From assembly GCA_020248265.1 (NCBI GenBank), contig JADCHX010000015.1, positions 1-64,000 on the forward strand: DNA of 64,000 nt, read 5' to 3'. Positions 1 through 8,523 of the stretch are shown here, piece after piece (positions within the stretch are counted from its first letter, which is position 1; every line of letters begins with the position of its first letter). The position numbers and the translations under genes were made by a program. The stretch is from Rhodocyclaceae bacterium. Its GTDB lineage: Bacteria > Pseudomonadota > Gammaproteobacteria > Burkholderiales > CAIKXV01. The notes below the pieces were generated by a model that was given only the letters and a program-made list of their open reading frames with translations, did no database searches and had not been told where the DNA came from.

Positions 1-1
1 C

Positions 2-772
<771 letters not shown>

Positions 773-841
773 TCGAAGGCGGGCGCGGATGTTCGGGCTT
801 CGTCGTCCACCAGGATCACGTTCGGAACGGCCCCCTTTCCG

Positions 842-858
842 GCTTGTGGGGGACAAGC
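842..858 (+). terminator. Small hairpin downstream of clpB, possible weak terminator
   Basis: GCTTGT and ACAAGC pair perfectly over six bases around a G5 loop, 70 bases after the clpB stop. No T-run follows, so it could only act as a pause or 3' stabiliser. Nothing else is clear between clpB and the channel gene. Confidence 0.25.
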
Positions 859-886
859 AGGGGCACTTGCAAAAGTCGTGTGTCGG

Positions 887-915
887 CTTTCACCTTCGCC
901 CGGACCCGGTATATT
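887..915 (+). promoter_or_regulatory. Candidate sigma-70 promoter of the ion-channel gene
   Basis: TATATT at 910-915 is a good -10 element. CTTTCA at 887-892 is a weak -35 at 17-base spacing. It would leave a leader of roughly 80 bases before the ATG at 1004. Confidence 0.3.
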
Positions 916-1003
916 CCGAGGCGGTGCATGTCCGTTGCGGTGCCTGTCGTCGAGCGGTGCATGGCGCCTTCAGGCCCGACCCGACAAGGAAGCTTTCCTC
1001 CCG

Positions 1004-1816
1004 ATGAATCTTATGGCCCGCCGCATCGTCGGCGACCGGCGCTTCGAGCGCCTGATCATTGCGCTGATCGTGCTCAACGGAGTACTGGTCGGCCTCGAGA
1101 CCTCGGCGACCGTCGTGGCGCACGCCGGCCGCATGATCGAATGGGTGCACCACCTGATCCTCGCTGCATTCGTCGCGGAGGTCGGCTTGAAGCTCGCTGC
1201 CGTCGCGCCTGCATGGCGCCGCTACTTTGGCGACGGCTGGAACCTGTTCGACTTCACCATCGTGGTGTTGTCCCTGCTGCCCTTCTCCGGCGAACTCGCG
1301 ATGGTCGCGCGGATGGTGCGGCTGCTGCGCGTGCTGCGGCTGATTTCGGCGGTGCCCAAGCTGCGGCTGGTGGTCGCCACGCTGGTCCATGCACTGCCGG
1401 GCATGGGGCATGTGCTGATGCTGGTGGCGCTGCTGTTCTACATCTATGCAGTGGCCGGCTACCATCTGTTCCACGCAACGGATCCGGAACGATGGGGCAA
1501 CCTCGGAGCTGCGCTGCTCACCCTGTTCCAGGTCGCGACGCTGGAGGGCTGGGCCGAAGTGATGTATGCCGCGATGGAGGCGACGCCCTGGGCGTGGCTC
1601 TTCTTCATCTCGTTCGTGATCGTCGGCACGTTCGTGATGATCAACCTGTTCGTGGCGGTCGTGATCAACAGCCTGGAGGAGAGCAAGGCGATCGAGGCGG
1701 CCGACGCGGGTCGCGAGGCCGCAGCTGACGGAGACGCGCGATTGCTCGACGAGTTGCGCGCGGCGCGCGCGGCACTGGCGCGCGTCGAGGCCGCGCTGTC
1801 TACGAGGAAACCGTGA
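1004..1816 (+). CDS. Voltage-gated cation channel, one-repeat BacNav/BacCav family
   Basis: This is a 270-residue single-repeat channel expected to form a homotetramer in the inner membrane. S1 lies near residues 17-35, S2 near 45-66, S3 near 79-95. S4 has arginines at 103, 106, 109, 112 and 121, the voltage-sensor spacing. S5 (134-156), a pore helix, the filter TLEGWAE (179-185) and S6 (196-222) follow. The C-terminal tail 225-265 is charged and heptad-like, as in the coiled-coil bundle of this family. NaChBac has TLESWAS; here the fourth filter position is Gly and the seventh is acidic, a pattern linked to calcium permeability. An open frame extends upstream to 878, but the ATG at 1004 has AAGGA 13 bases before it and fits the family N-terminus. 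Confidence 0.9.
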   Translation: MNLMARRIVGDRRFERLIIALIVLNGVLVGLETSATVVAHAGRMIEWVHHLILAAFVAEVGLKLAAVAPAWRRYFGDGWNLFDFTIVVLSLLPFSGELAMVARMVRLLRVLRLISAVPKLRLVVATLVHALPGMGHVLMLVALLFYIYAVAGYHLFHATDPERWGNLGAALLTLFQVATLEGWAEVMYAAMEATPWAWLFFISFVIVGTFVMINLFVAVVINSLEESKAIEAADAGREAAADGDARLLDELRAARAALARVEAALSTRKP

Positions 1817-1844
1817 AGCGCCCGCGCCGCGCCGGTGATCGGGC

Positions 1845-2774
1845 ATGAATCCGCCCGCGCTGCCGGCGCTTCCGGCACGGGGATCGGTCGTGGTCACAGG
1901 TGCCGCGAGCCAGATCGGTTTCTTTCTGCTGCCACGCCTGGCGGCAGCCGGCTTCCGCGTGATCGCGGTCTCGCGCCGACCGGAGACTCAGGCGGTGGCT
2001 TCTTTCGGCGAGCGCTGGACGGGGCATGGCGTGGCGCGATGGATACAGGCCGACCTGGAGCACCCGCTCGATACGAACTGGGTCGACGGATGCGACTACT
2101 GGATAAACCTGGGTCCCCTGCAGCTGGTGCCCAGGCTGCTCGAATCCGCTCGTGTGCCTGCCCTCCGCCGGGTCATCGCATTCGGCTCGACCAGCCGTTT
2201 CACGAAGGCTGGCTCGACCCATCCGCGGGAGCAGCGCATCGTCGCGGACCTCGAAGCCGGTGAGGCCGGGCTGGCGCGCAGCTGCGCGGCGGCCGGTATC
2301 GGCTGGACGCTGTTCCGGCCGACCCTGATCTACGGGGCCGGTCTCGACCGTAACGTGATGGTGATCGCCGCGGCGATCCGGCGCTTCGGGGTCTTCCCGC
2401 TGGTAGGCGGAGGCGCAGGCCTGCGGCAGCCGGTACACGCGGACGACCTTGCCGCGGCGTGTGTCTCGGCGCTGGCCGGCACGGGCAGTGAAGGACGCGC
2501 CTACGACCTGTCCGGCAGCGAGGTGCTGTCCTACCGCGAGCTGGTGCTCAGGATCTTCCGGGCCGTGGGCCGTCCGCCGCGCTGGCTGCCGGTGCCAGTA
2601 GCCGCTGTCGGCCTCGCGCTCTGGGGCCTGTCGTGCGTCCCGCGCTACCGTGACTTCAACATCGAGATGGCACGGCGGATGGCCAAGGACATGGTGTTCG
2701 ACCATGGCGATGCGCAGCGCGACTTTGGCTATCGGCCGAGGTCGTTCGAGCCAGTAGTCGAGCGACCTGTCTGA
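1845..2774 (+). CDS. Atypical SDR, NAD(P)-dependent epimerase/dehydratase-like
   Basis: This is a 309-residue extended-SDR-type Rossmann protein. The dinucleotide motif near residues 18-25 is VTGAASQIG, followed by a basic SRRPE stretch that could bind the 2'-phosphate of NADP. The middle segment (FRPTLIYGAG, then QPVHADDLA) is typical of NAD(P)H-binding epimerase and NDUFA9-like families. The usual YxxxK pair is not in its standard place, which points to an atypical SDR, possibly structural or a reductase of unknown substrate. It starts 28 bases after the channel gene on the same strand and may be co-transcribed. I cannot name a substrate. Confidence 0.78.
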   Translation: MNPPALPALPARGSVVVTGAASQIGFFLLPRLAAAGFRVIAVSRRPETQAVASFGERWTGHGVARWIQADLEHPLDTNWVDGCDYWINLGPLQLVPRLLESARVPALRRVIAFGSTSRFTKAGSTHPREQRIVADLEAGEAGLARSCAAAGIGWTLFRPTLIYGAGLDRNVMVIAAAIRRFGVFPLVGGGAGLRQPVHADDLAAACVSALAGTGSEGRAYDLSGSEVLSYRELVLRIFRAVGRPPRWLPVPVAAVGLALWGLSCVPRYRDFNIEMARRMAKDMVFDHGDAQRDFGYRPRSFEPVVERPV

Positions 2775-2811
2775 GGGGAGACGGCTGCGGCCTCCCGCTT
2801 GCCGGGTCAGG

Positions 2812-4101
2812 TCATCCCGGGGGCGCCGGACGTGCGGCTGGTGCGCCAGCATCTCCCTCCAGTTCGCGCGGTCGGATGATCCGGAAAGCCGTGAGCGCAG
2901 CAAGCATGAGGACCGCGATCGAAGCGAACGCGGCGCTCCAGCCTGAAGCGGACATGCCGCCGGACAGGTCGAGGATGAAGCCGACCAGCAGGGGACCGAC
3001 GAAGCCGCCGGCGTAGCCGAGCATGGAATGCACCGCCAGCGTTGCGCCGCGCCGTGCCGGATCCGCGGTGCCGGCGCTACCCGCGGTGAGCGAGGACGAA
3101 TCGAGCCAGGCCACCAACCCCCACAGGAACACCAGGCCCACCGCGAGCCCATAGCTGGCGCTGCCGAGCCAGCCGATGCTGGCGGCCAGCACGGTCGAAG
3201 CGGCCATTGCCAGCGTCACCAGCCGACGGCGGCCCAGCCGGATCGACGCTTCGTTGCCGGCGACGCTCGCCATCGTGCCGGCGAGCGCCAGCAGTGTCAG
3301 GACGGTGGTCGGTGCCAGCGCGGCAGGCGCGCCGCCGCTGGTCAGCCCGACGTAGCCGAGGAAGGCCACGCCCCAGCCGCGGATCGCGTTCATCTCGAGC
3401 GTATGCACGCAGTAGGCGAGCGCATAGGCCATCGCCGAGCGGTTCGCCAGCACGGGCCGGAAGTCGTACAGCGAGCCGCCGTCCGCGGGCTTCGGTCGCG
3501 CCGCGTGCGCTGCCTGCGCCGGTACCCGCCAGGCCACCAGCAGCCATGCGAGCGCGGCCGTGGCGGCGACGATGCCGAAGGCGGCGCGCCATCCGAACAG
3601 CCCGTCCAGCAGGTCGGCACAGGCAAACGAGGCGGCGCCCGATACGCCGATCGATGCCGCATGCCCGGTGACCGCACGCGACATCAGCTGGCGATCGACC
3701 CGGTCGGCGAGCAGCTTCAGCCCTGTCATGTAGGTGCCAGCCCAGCCTATGCCGGTCAGCGCACGCAGCGCGAGCGCGGACCAGAAGTCGTCGGCGAAAA
3801 GCCCGAACAGCAGGTGCCCGGCGACGGTGCAGCCTACGCCGAACAGGTACACGCGCTTCGGATCAACGCGATCGGTGAGAGTCACCAGCACCGGCACCGA
3901 GAGCATGTAGGCACCGTAGAACGCTGCGGTGATCCAGCCGGCTTCGCTGTTGGTGAGCGACCAGCGCTGCATCATGCCGGGCAGCAGCGCCGGCCAGAAG
4001 AATGCACCGATCTGCACCAGCACCTGTGCGGCGCAGACCAGCGCGACCAGTCGTGCCAGCGACCGCTGGTGCGCAGTTGCGGCGGGGCTCACCGGCACCA
4101 C
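2812..4101 (-). CDS. Major facilitator superfamily transporter
   Basis: This 429-residue inner-membrane protein has the usual twelve hydrophobic segments in two halves with a central hydrophilic loop around residues 190-215. The first half contains FYGAYMLSVPVLVTLTDRVD, matching the loop 2-3 signature region (G/D/R pattern) of MFS carriers. No residues identify a substrate. The GTG start at 4101 follows the first open position and gives a short N-terminal tail of normal length. The gene is divergent from the amidase across a 337-base gap and convergent with the SDR, so it is probably transcribed alone. Confidence 0.85.
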   Translation of the reverse strand: MVPVSPAATAHQRSLARLVALVCAAQVLVQIGAFFWPALLPGMMQRWSLTNSEAGWITAAFYGAYMLSVPVLVTLTDRVDPKRVYLFGVGCTVAGHLLFGLFADDFWSALALRALTGIGWAGTYMTGLKLLADRVDRQLMSRAVTGHAASIGVSGAASFACADLLDGLFGWRAAFGIVAATAALAWLLVAWRVPAQAAHAARPKPADGGSLYDFRPVLANRSAMAYALAYCVHTLEMNAIRGWGVAFLGYVGLTSGGAPAALAPTTVLTLLALAGTMASVAGNEASIRLGRRRLVTLAMAASTVLAASIGWLGSASYGLAVGLVFLWGLVAWLDSSSLTAGSAGTADPARRGATLAVHSMLGYAGGFVGPLLVGFILDLSGGMSASGWSAAFASIAVLMLAALTAFRIIRPRELEGDAGAPAARPAPPG

Positions 4102-4211
4102 GCGCAGGCCAGGCGCACCGGCGCGAGGGCTTGACGGTGATCGAACAACTGAGCTTGCCGGCCTTCTTCCGATACCAAGGAATGGCTCCCATGCTGCCGT
4201 CGCGCGCTGAA

Positions 4212-4231
4212 CCTGCCTGCCTGCCTGCCTG
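4212..4231. repeat. CCTG tetranucleotide repeat, five copies
   Basis: Five perfect head-to-tail CCTG units lie in the divergent MFS/amidase spacer, outside any coding frame. Tetranucleotide tracts can vary in length by slippage, but five units is short. Confidence 0.7.
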
Positions 4232-4388
4232 GCGACGCGCTGTCGTACCGATCTGGCCAGCCCGCGCGCGGCGGCTTCCTGGCGGATTGTAGAACGTCAC
4301 GATGCAACTGGCGGTGTCCTGTCGCGCCTGGCCGCGCCGTGCCTGGCAGGCGTGCTTGACAGGGATCCGCAGGCAGGCCCGGTTTTTC

Positions 4389-4397
4389 TGGTATAGC
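4389..4397 (+). promoter_or_regulatory. Candidate extended -10 promoter for the amidase
   Basis: The sequence TGGTATAGC matches the TGn-TATAAT extended -10 form. Transcription would begin near 4404, leaving about 35 bases before the ATG at 4439 and arguing against the more upstream TTG/ATG starts. Confidence 0.35.
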
Positions 4398-4438
4398 GAT
4401 TGTTGATGATGTTCCAACCGGATGAGGAAGCGAAGACG

Positions 4439-5803
4439 ATGGATGGCCTGCAATGGATACGTGCGACCGACGCAGCGAAGGCGATCCGGGAGGGTGAGCT
4501 GGCCGCGGAGGATCTGATGAAGGCCTGTCTCGCCCAGATCGAATCGCGCGAGGGCGACGTCGGCGCCTGGGCGTTCATCGATCGCGACCATGCACTCGAC
4601 CAGGCGCGACGGGCCGACGAGGAACGGCGCAGCGGACGCAGCCTGGGCCCACTCCACGGCGTGCCCGTCGGCATCAAGGACATCATCGACACCGTCGACC
4701 TGCCCACGGAAAACGGCACGGTGCTGCATGCCGGACGGCGGTCCGATGGCGACGCTGCGGTCGTGGCGATGCTTCGTCGCAGTGGCGCGCTGATCGCGGG
4801 CAAGACGGTCACGACCGAACTCGCTTCACTCGCGCCCGGCAAGACACGCAACCCGCACGATCTCGCGCGTACACCCGGCGGCTCCTCGAGCGGCTCGGCC
4901 GCTGCCGTGGCCGCCGGCATGGTGCCTGTCGCGATCGGGACGCAGAGCAACGGATCGGCGATCCGGGCGGCGGCGTTCTGCGGTGTCTACGGCTTCAAGC
5001 CCAGCTTCGGACTGGTGCCGCGTACCGGCATCCTGAAGCGCTCGCCCGCGCTCGACACCGTCAGCGTCTTTGCCCGCCACCTCGAAGACATCGCGTTGTG
5101 CATGGAGGCCCTCGCCGGGTTCGACGCCGGCGACCCGGCGACCCATCCAGTCGCGTCGCCCGCGTTTCGCGCCATCCTCGATCAGTCGCCCCCGTTGAGG
5201 CCGCGGCTGGCCTTCGTGCGTACGCCGATGTGGGAGCGGGCCGAGGCCGGGACCACGCTGGCCTTCGAGGAACTGGTCGAGATGCTGGGACCCTGCGTCG
5301 GCGTGCAGGACCTCGGCGAGCCGATGCGCCAGGCCTGGCAATGGCACAGGACGATCATGGAAGCAGACATCGCCGCCAGCTTCGCCCTCGAATACGAGCT
5401 GGGGCGCGACCGGTTGTCCGCAGCCCTGCGCGCACAGATCGAGCGCGGGCAGGGCGTCACTGCGGTCGATTACATCCAGGCGCGCGACCGCAGCGCGATA
5501 CTGCACGAGGTGTTCGACGACCTCTTCGATCGCTACGATGCGATCGTCACGCCCGCTGCCGCGGGGCCCGCGCCGGCGAACCTGGCCGACACGGGCGACC
5601 CCGCGTTCTGCACCTTGTGGACCCTGTGCGGCATGCCGGCCCTGAGCCTGCCGCTGATGCGCTCGGAGGACGGCCTGCCGATGGGCGTACAGCTCGTCGG
5701 CAAGCGTGGCGACGATGCGCGCCTGCTGCGCACGGCCCGATGGCTCGTCGAAAGCCTGCAGGCTGGCGTCGACGCCGACGCTGCCACCGACGACGCGCCG
5801 TGA
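4439..5803 (+). CDS. Amidase-signature family hydrolase
   Basis: This is a 454-residue cytosolic hydrolase of the Ser-cisSer-Lys amidase family. Lys80 in VGIKDIID, the glycine/serine loop TPGGSSSGSAAA (146-156) and the nucleophile Ser173 in SNGSAIRAA form the expected triad. The C-terminal half carries the usual CTLWTLCGMPALSLPL substrate-pocket segment. The nucleophile loop reads QSNGSAIR rather than the DTGGSIR of GatA, and no gatB or gatC is adjacent, so it is a catabolic amidase and not the tRNA amidotransferase. The ATG at 4439 has GAGGAAG 8 bases upstream; in-frame starts at 4400-4409 lack such a site. It is convergent with the TRAP genes, whose cargo could be related. Confidence 0.88.
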   Translation: MDGLQWIRATDAAKAIREGELAAEDLMKACLAQIESREGDVGAWAFIDRDHALDQARRADEERRSGRSLGPLHGVPVGIKDIIDTVDLPTENGTVLHAGRRSDGDAAVVAMLRRSGALIAGKTVTTELASLAPGKTRNPHDLARTPGGSSSGSAAAVAAGMVPVAIGTQSNGSAIRAAAFCGVYGFKPSFGLVPRTGILKRSPALDTVSVFARHLEDIALCMEALAGFDAGDPATHPVASPAFRAILDQSPPLRPRLAFVRTPMWERAEAGTTLAFEELVEMLGPCVGVQDLGEPMRQAWQWHRTIMEADIAASFALEYELGRDRLSAALRAQIERGQGVTAVDYIQARDRSAILHEVFDDLFDRYDAIVTPAAAGPAPANLADTGDPAFCTLWTLCGMPALSLPLMRSEDGLPMGVQLVGKRGDDARLLRTARWLVESLQAGVDADAATDDAP

Positions 5804-5823
5804 TACTGGGCCGCGTCGCCGGT

Positions 5824-5843
5824 GCGCGGGGTTGCTCCCGCGC
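5824..5843. terminator. Hairpin between convergent amidase and dctM genes
   Basis: GCGCGGG and CCCGCGC form a perfect seven-base stem with a six-base loop exactly between the two convergent stop codons. There is no T-run on either side, so bidirectional terminator function is only suggested by position. Confidence 0.35.
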
Positions 5844-7840
5844 TACTTGTACAGCTCGTTAGGCAGCCACAGGCCGATCTGCGGGAACATGTAGAGCAGG
5901 GCCAGGGCGATGATCTGGATCACCATGAACGGCATCATTCCGGCGAAGATCTGGTTCAGCGTCACGTGCGGTGGTGACACGCCCTTCAGGTAGAAGGCTG
6001 CCATCGCAACAGGTGGCGACAGGAACGCAGTCTGCAGATTCAGCGCCACCAGCAGCCCGAAGAACAGCGGGTCGATGTTGAAGTGGCTCAGCAGTGGAAT
6101 GAAGATGGGCATGAAGATCACGATGATCTCGGTCCACTCCAGCGGCCAGCCGAGCAGGAAGATGATCGCCTGGGCGAGCAGCATGAACTGGATGGGCGAC
6201 AGGTCCATCGACAGCACCCACTGCTCGATGAGCGCCTGGCCGCCGAGCAGCGCGAAGGAGGCCGAGAAGATGCTGGAGCCGACGAACAACCAGCAGACCA
6301 TGGCAGTCGTACGCGCGGTCAGGAACACCGACTCCTTCAGCCTCGGCCAGGTGAGTTGCCGGTAGAGCAGGGCGAGCACGACGCCGCCGAGCGAACCGAT
6401 CGCCGCGGCTTCGGTTGGTGTCGCCAGGCCGAACACGATCGACCCGAGCACCATAAGGATCAGCATCGTCAGCGGGAAGAATGATTTCAGCAGCAGTTGC
6501 AGCACATGGAGGCGCTTGTAATCGGTGCGCCAGTAGAACCATGCCGACACCCCGCCGAGGATCACGGTGAACCCGATCAGGAGCTTGCCCCAGTCGAACC
6601 CCTGGGGACTGTCGGTGGCCGCGGCATCCGGCGGGGGCGCTTGCGCCGACAGCGGGCGCTCCTGGGGCGACGCCGGTTCCGCCACGTTGCCCAGCGGCTG
6701 AAGTTGCTCCGTCGAGGCTGCGGGTGGCGGTTCGGAAAGGCCGGTCGCGGAGGGCTCGGGCGTTTCGCTCGGCGGCGGCTCGGCCAGGCCGGTGACTGAG
6801 AGCTGGGTGCCGGCACCCGGGCTGGACGAGATTCCCATTTCAATCGGCGCTGCCCCTTCCAGCGGCGCATCGGCACGCGATCTCGCGTCGTAATAGGCCA
6901 GGATCACGACCACCATACTCAGTACCGCGAGAGCCGGTGCCGCGCTGACCAGCGCCTTCACCGCTACCTCCCGGCGCTCCGGGGCCACACCGGCCGCCGC
7001 CCTGGCCGCCTGGAAGCGGCGTGGCGCGAGCAACGCCGCCCAGATCGAACCCAGGAGGCCGCGACCATAGGTCGCCACTGCAGCCTCGGCCCAGGGCGGC
7101 GCCGGGATGCGCTGGTCTTCCTCGGACAGGCGTGGCGCGAGATGCGGCTTCCACCAGCCCACCAGCATCACGTAGCCGATGTAGAGTGTTGCCAGCATCA
7201 ATCCCGGCAGGAAGGCGCCCGCATAGAGCTTGACCACCGATACGCCGGCGGTCGCACCGTAGACGATCAGCATGATGGACGGCGGGATCAGGATGCCGAG
7301 ACAGCCGCCCGCGGTGATGGCCCCTGCGGCCAGGCGCACGTCATAGCCGTGGCGCAGCATCGCCGGGAAGGCCAGCAGCCCCATCAGCGTGACGACGGCA
7401 CCCACGATCCCCGTCGCCGTCGCAAAGACGGCGCAGGTGATGAGGGTAGCCACGGCCAGCGATGCGGGCAGCCGCGACAGGGACAGGTGCAGGCTGCGGA
7501 ACAGCATGTCGATGATGTTGGCCCGCTCGACGACGTACCCCATGAACACGAACAGCGGGATGGCGATGAGTACATCGTTGGTCATCACCCAGTAGGCCCG
7601 CTGCACCATGAGGTCGAGTACCTTGGCGGTATCGAAATCGAAGGCCAGCCAGCCGAAGAACATGCCCATGCCCATCAGCGTGAACGCCGTGGGAAACCCG
7701 AGCATGATCGCCACGACGATCAGCGCGAGCATCAGCAGGCCGAGGTGGCCGTTCGTCATGTCGCCGGGCGAGGGGAACAGTACCGCGCAAGCCATCACGA
7801 TGATGGCCATCAGCGTCAACCCGAATTTCATGCCTGTCAT
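5843..7840 (-). CDS. dctM: TRAP transporter large permease DctM with long internal insertion
   Basis: This is the membrane channel subunit of a TRAP transporter that uses an ion gradient to import carboxylate-like solutes delivered by the periplasmic protein. At 665 residues it is much longer than the usual 425-450. Residues 1-235 and 445-665 are two normal DctM halves (for example AGGCLGILIPPSIMLIVYGA and FGLATPTEAAAIGSLGG). Between them is about 210 residues holding a basic segment, a hydrophobic helix near 295-315, a Pro/Ser/Ala/Glu linker 320-415 with GLAEPPP and GLSEPPP repeats, and another helix near 418-436. The reading frame is intact across it. The start overlaps the dctQ stop in an ATGA, showing translational coupling. 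Confidence 0.92.
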   Translation of the reverse strand: MTGMKFGLTLMAIIVMACAVLFPSPGDMTNGHLGLLMLALIVVAIMLGFPTAFTLMGMGMFFGWLAFDFDTAKVLDLMVQRAYWVMTNDVLIAIPLFVFMGYVVERANIIDMLFRSLHLSLSRLPASLAVATLITCAVFATATGIVGAVVTLMGLLAFPAMLRHGYDVRLAAGAITAGGCLGILIPPSIMLIVYGATAGVSVVKLYAGAFLPGLMLATLYIGYVMLVGWWKPHLAPRLSEEDQRIPAPPWAEAAVATYGRGLLGSIWAALLAPRRFQAARAAAGVAPERREVAVKALVSAAPALAVLSMVVVILAYYDARSRADAPLEGAAPIEMGISSSPGAGTQLSVTGLAEPPPSETPEPSATGLSEPPPAASTEQLQPLGNVAEPASPQERPLSAQAPPPDAAATDSPQGFDWGKLLIGFTVILGGVSAWFYWRTDYKRLHVLQLLLKSFFPLTMLILMVLGSIVFGLATPTEAAAIGSLGGVVLALLYRQLTWPRLKESVFLTARTTAMVCWLFVGSSIFSASFALLGGQALIEQWVLSMDLSPIQFMLLAQAIIFLLGWPLEWTEIIVIFMPIFIPLLSHFNIDPLFFGLLVALNLQTAFLSPPVAMAAFYLKGVSPPHVTLNQIFAGMMPFMVIQIIALALLYMFPQIGLWLPNELYK

Positions 7841-8439
7841 CGCACGCTCCCGTGCGCGGGCACGGCGGGAACATCCACGCCGACCATCTTCTTCAGTTTA
7901 TCCACATCCACTTCCTCGACGTCGTGCAGGCGCGCCGGCCAGGCACCGTCGCTCAGTGCGATCACGCAGCGCACCACTTCGGCGATGCCCTGCAGCAGGA
8001 GCAGCGCGCCCGCGACGGGAATGAAGGTCTTGAAGTGGTACACGGGAGGCCCCGAGGCCGTCACCGACGAATGTTCGCGGATCGCCCAACTCGTTTCCGC
8101 GAACGTGGTGCCAGCCCAGACCAGCGCCACCACGCCAGGGAAGAAGAAGACGAAGTAGAGCAGGAGATCGAGCCCGGCCTGCACACGCACCGGAAAGAAT
8201 CCGTACAGCACGTCACCACGGACGTGTCCGTTGCGGGAAAGCGTGTAGGCCCCCGCCATCATGAACAGGATGCCGTACAGGATGTAAGTCGTGTCCCAGA
8301 CCCAGTCGTTCGGCGAGTTCAGGACATAGCGACAGAACACCTCGAAGCTGATCAGCAGCGTCAAGCCGACGATCAGCCAGGCGAAAGCCTTGCCGAAGAA
8401 CGCGCTGATCCGGTCGACCGCCAACAGCCACCCCTGCAT
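7837..8439 (-). CDS. dctQ: TRAP transporter small permease DctQ
   Basis: This 200-residue inner-membrane protein has four hydrophobic helices and is the partner of DctM. The N-terminal DRISAFFGKAFAWLIVGLTL followed by SFEVFCRYVLNSPNDWVWD is the hallmark of the DctQ family. I prefer the ATG at 8439, which has GGAAGGA six bases upstream, over an in-frame TTG at 8454 that has no site. The stop overlaps the dctM start by four bases. A terminator-like hairpin separates it from dctP upstream, so the permeases are probably made at a lower level than the binding protein. Confidence 0.9.
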   Translation of the reverse strand: MQGWLLAVDRISAFFGKAFAWLIVGLTLLISFEVFCRYVLNSPNDWVWDTTYILYGILFMMAGAYTLSRNGHVRGDVLYGFFPVRVQAGLDLLLYFVFFFPGVVALVWAGTTFAETSWAIREHSSVTASGPPVYHFKTFIPVAGALLLLQGIAEVVRCVIALSDGAWPARLHDVEEVDVDKLKKMVGVDVPAVPAHGSVR

Positions 8440-8451
8440 GGTGCATCCTTC

Positions 8452-8488
8452 CAAAAAGAAATCACCCTCCGTTGCGGCGGAGGGTGAT
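8452..8488 (-). terminator. Hairpin plus T-tract between dctP and dctQ (partial terminator)
   Basis: Read on the minus strand, ATCACCCTCCG and CGGAGGGTGAT pair perfectly over 11 bases around a six-base loop and are followed by TTCTTTTT. The hairpin sits between dctP and the permease genes of the same operon. A partial terminator or mRNA-protecting hairpin here would favour dctP transcript. Confidence 0.7.
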
Positions 8489-8523
8489 TGTCTAGGGCAA
8501 CGTCAATGCTGCGCGGCGTGCGT

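Larger units (their letters stand above)
4102..4438. other. Divergent intergenic region between MFS transporter and amidase
   Basis: These 337 bases hold no credible gene. They contain five tandem CCTG units at 4212-4231, a perfect TTGACA at 4356-4361 with no -10 at normal distance, and an extended -10-like element at 4389-4397. No promoter for the minus-strand MFS gene could be recognised. Confidence 0.6.

Noticed and set aside
4356-4361. Perfect TTGACA as a -35 for the amidase
   Set aside because: The only plausible -10 (TATAGC at 4392) is 30 bases away, too far for sigma-70.
4400-4438. Upstream TTG/ATG starts of the amidase
   Set aside because: They have no ribosome-binding site, and the candidate extended -10 would start transcription almost on top of them; ATG 4439 follows GAGGAAG.
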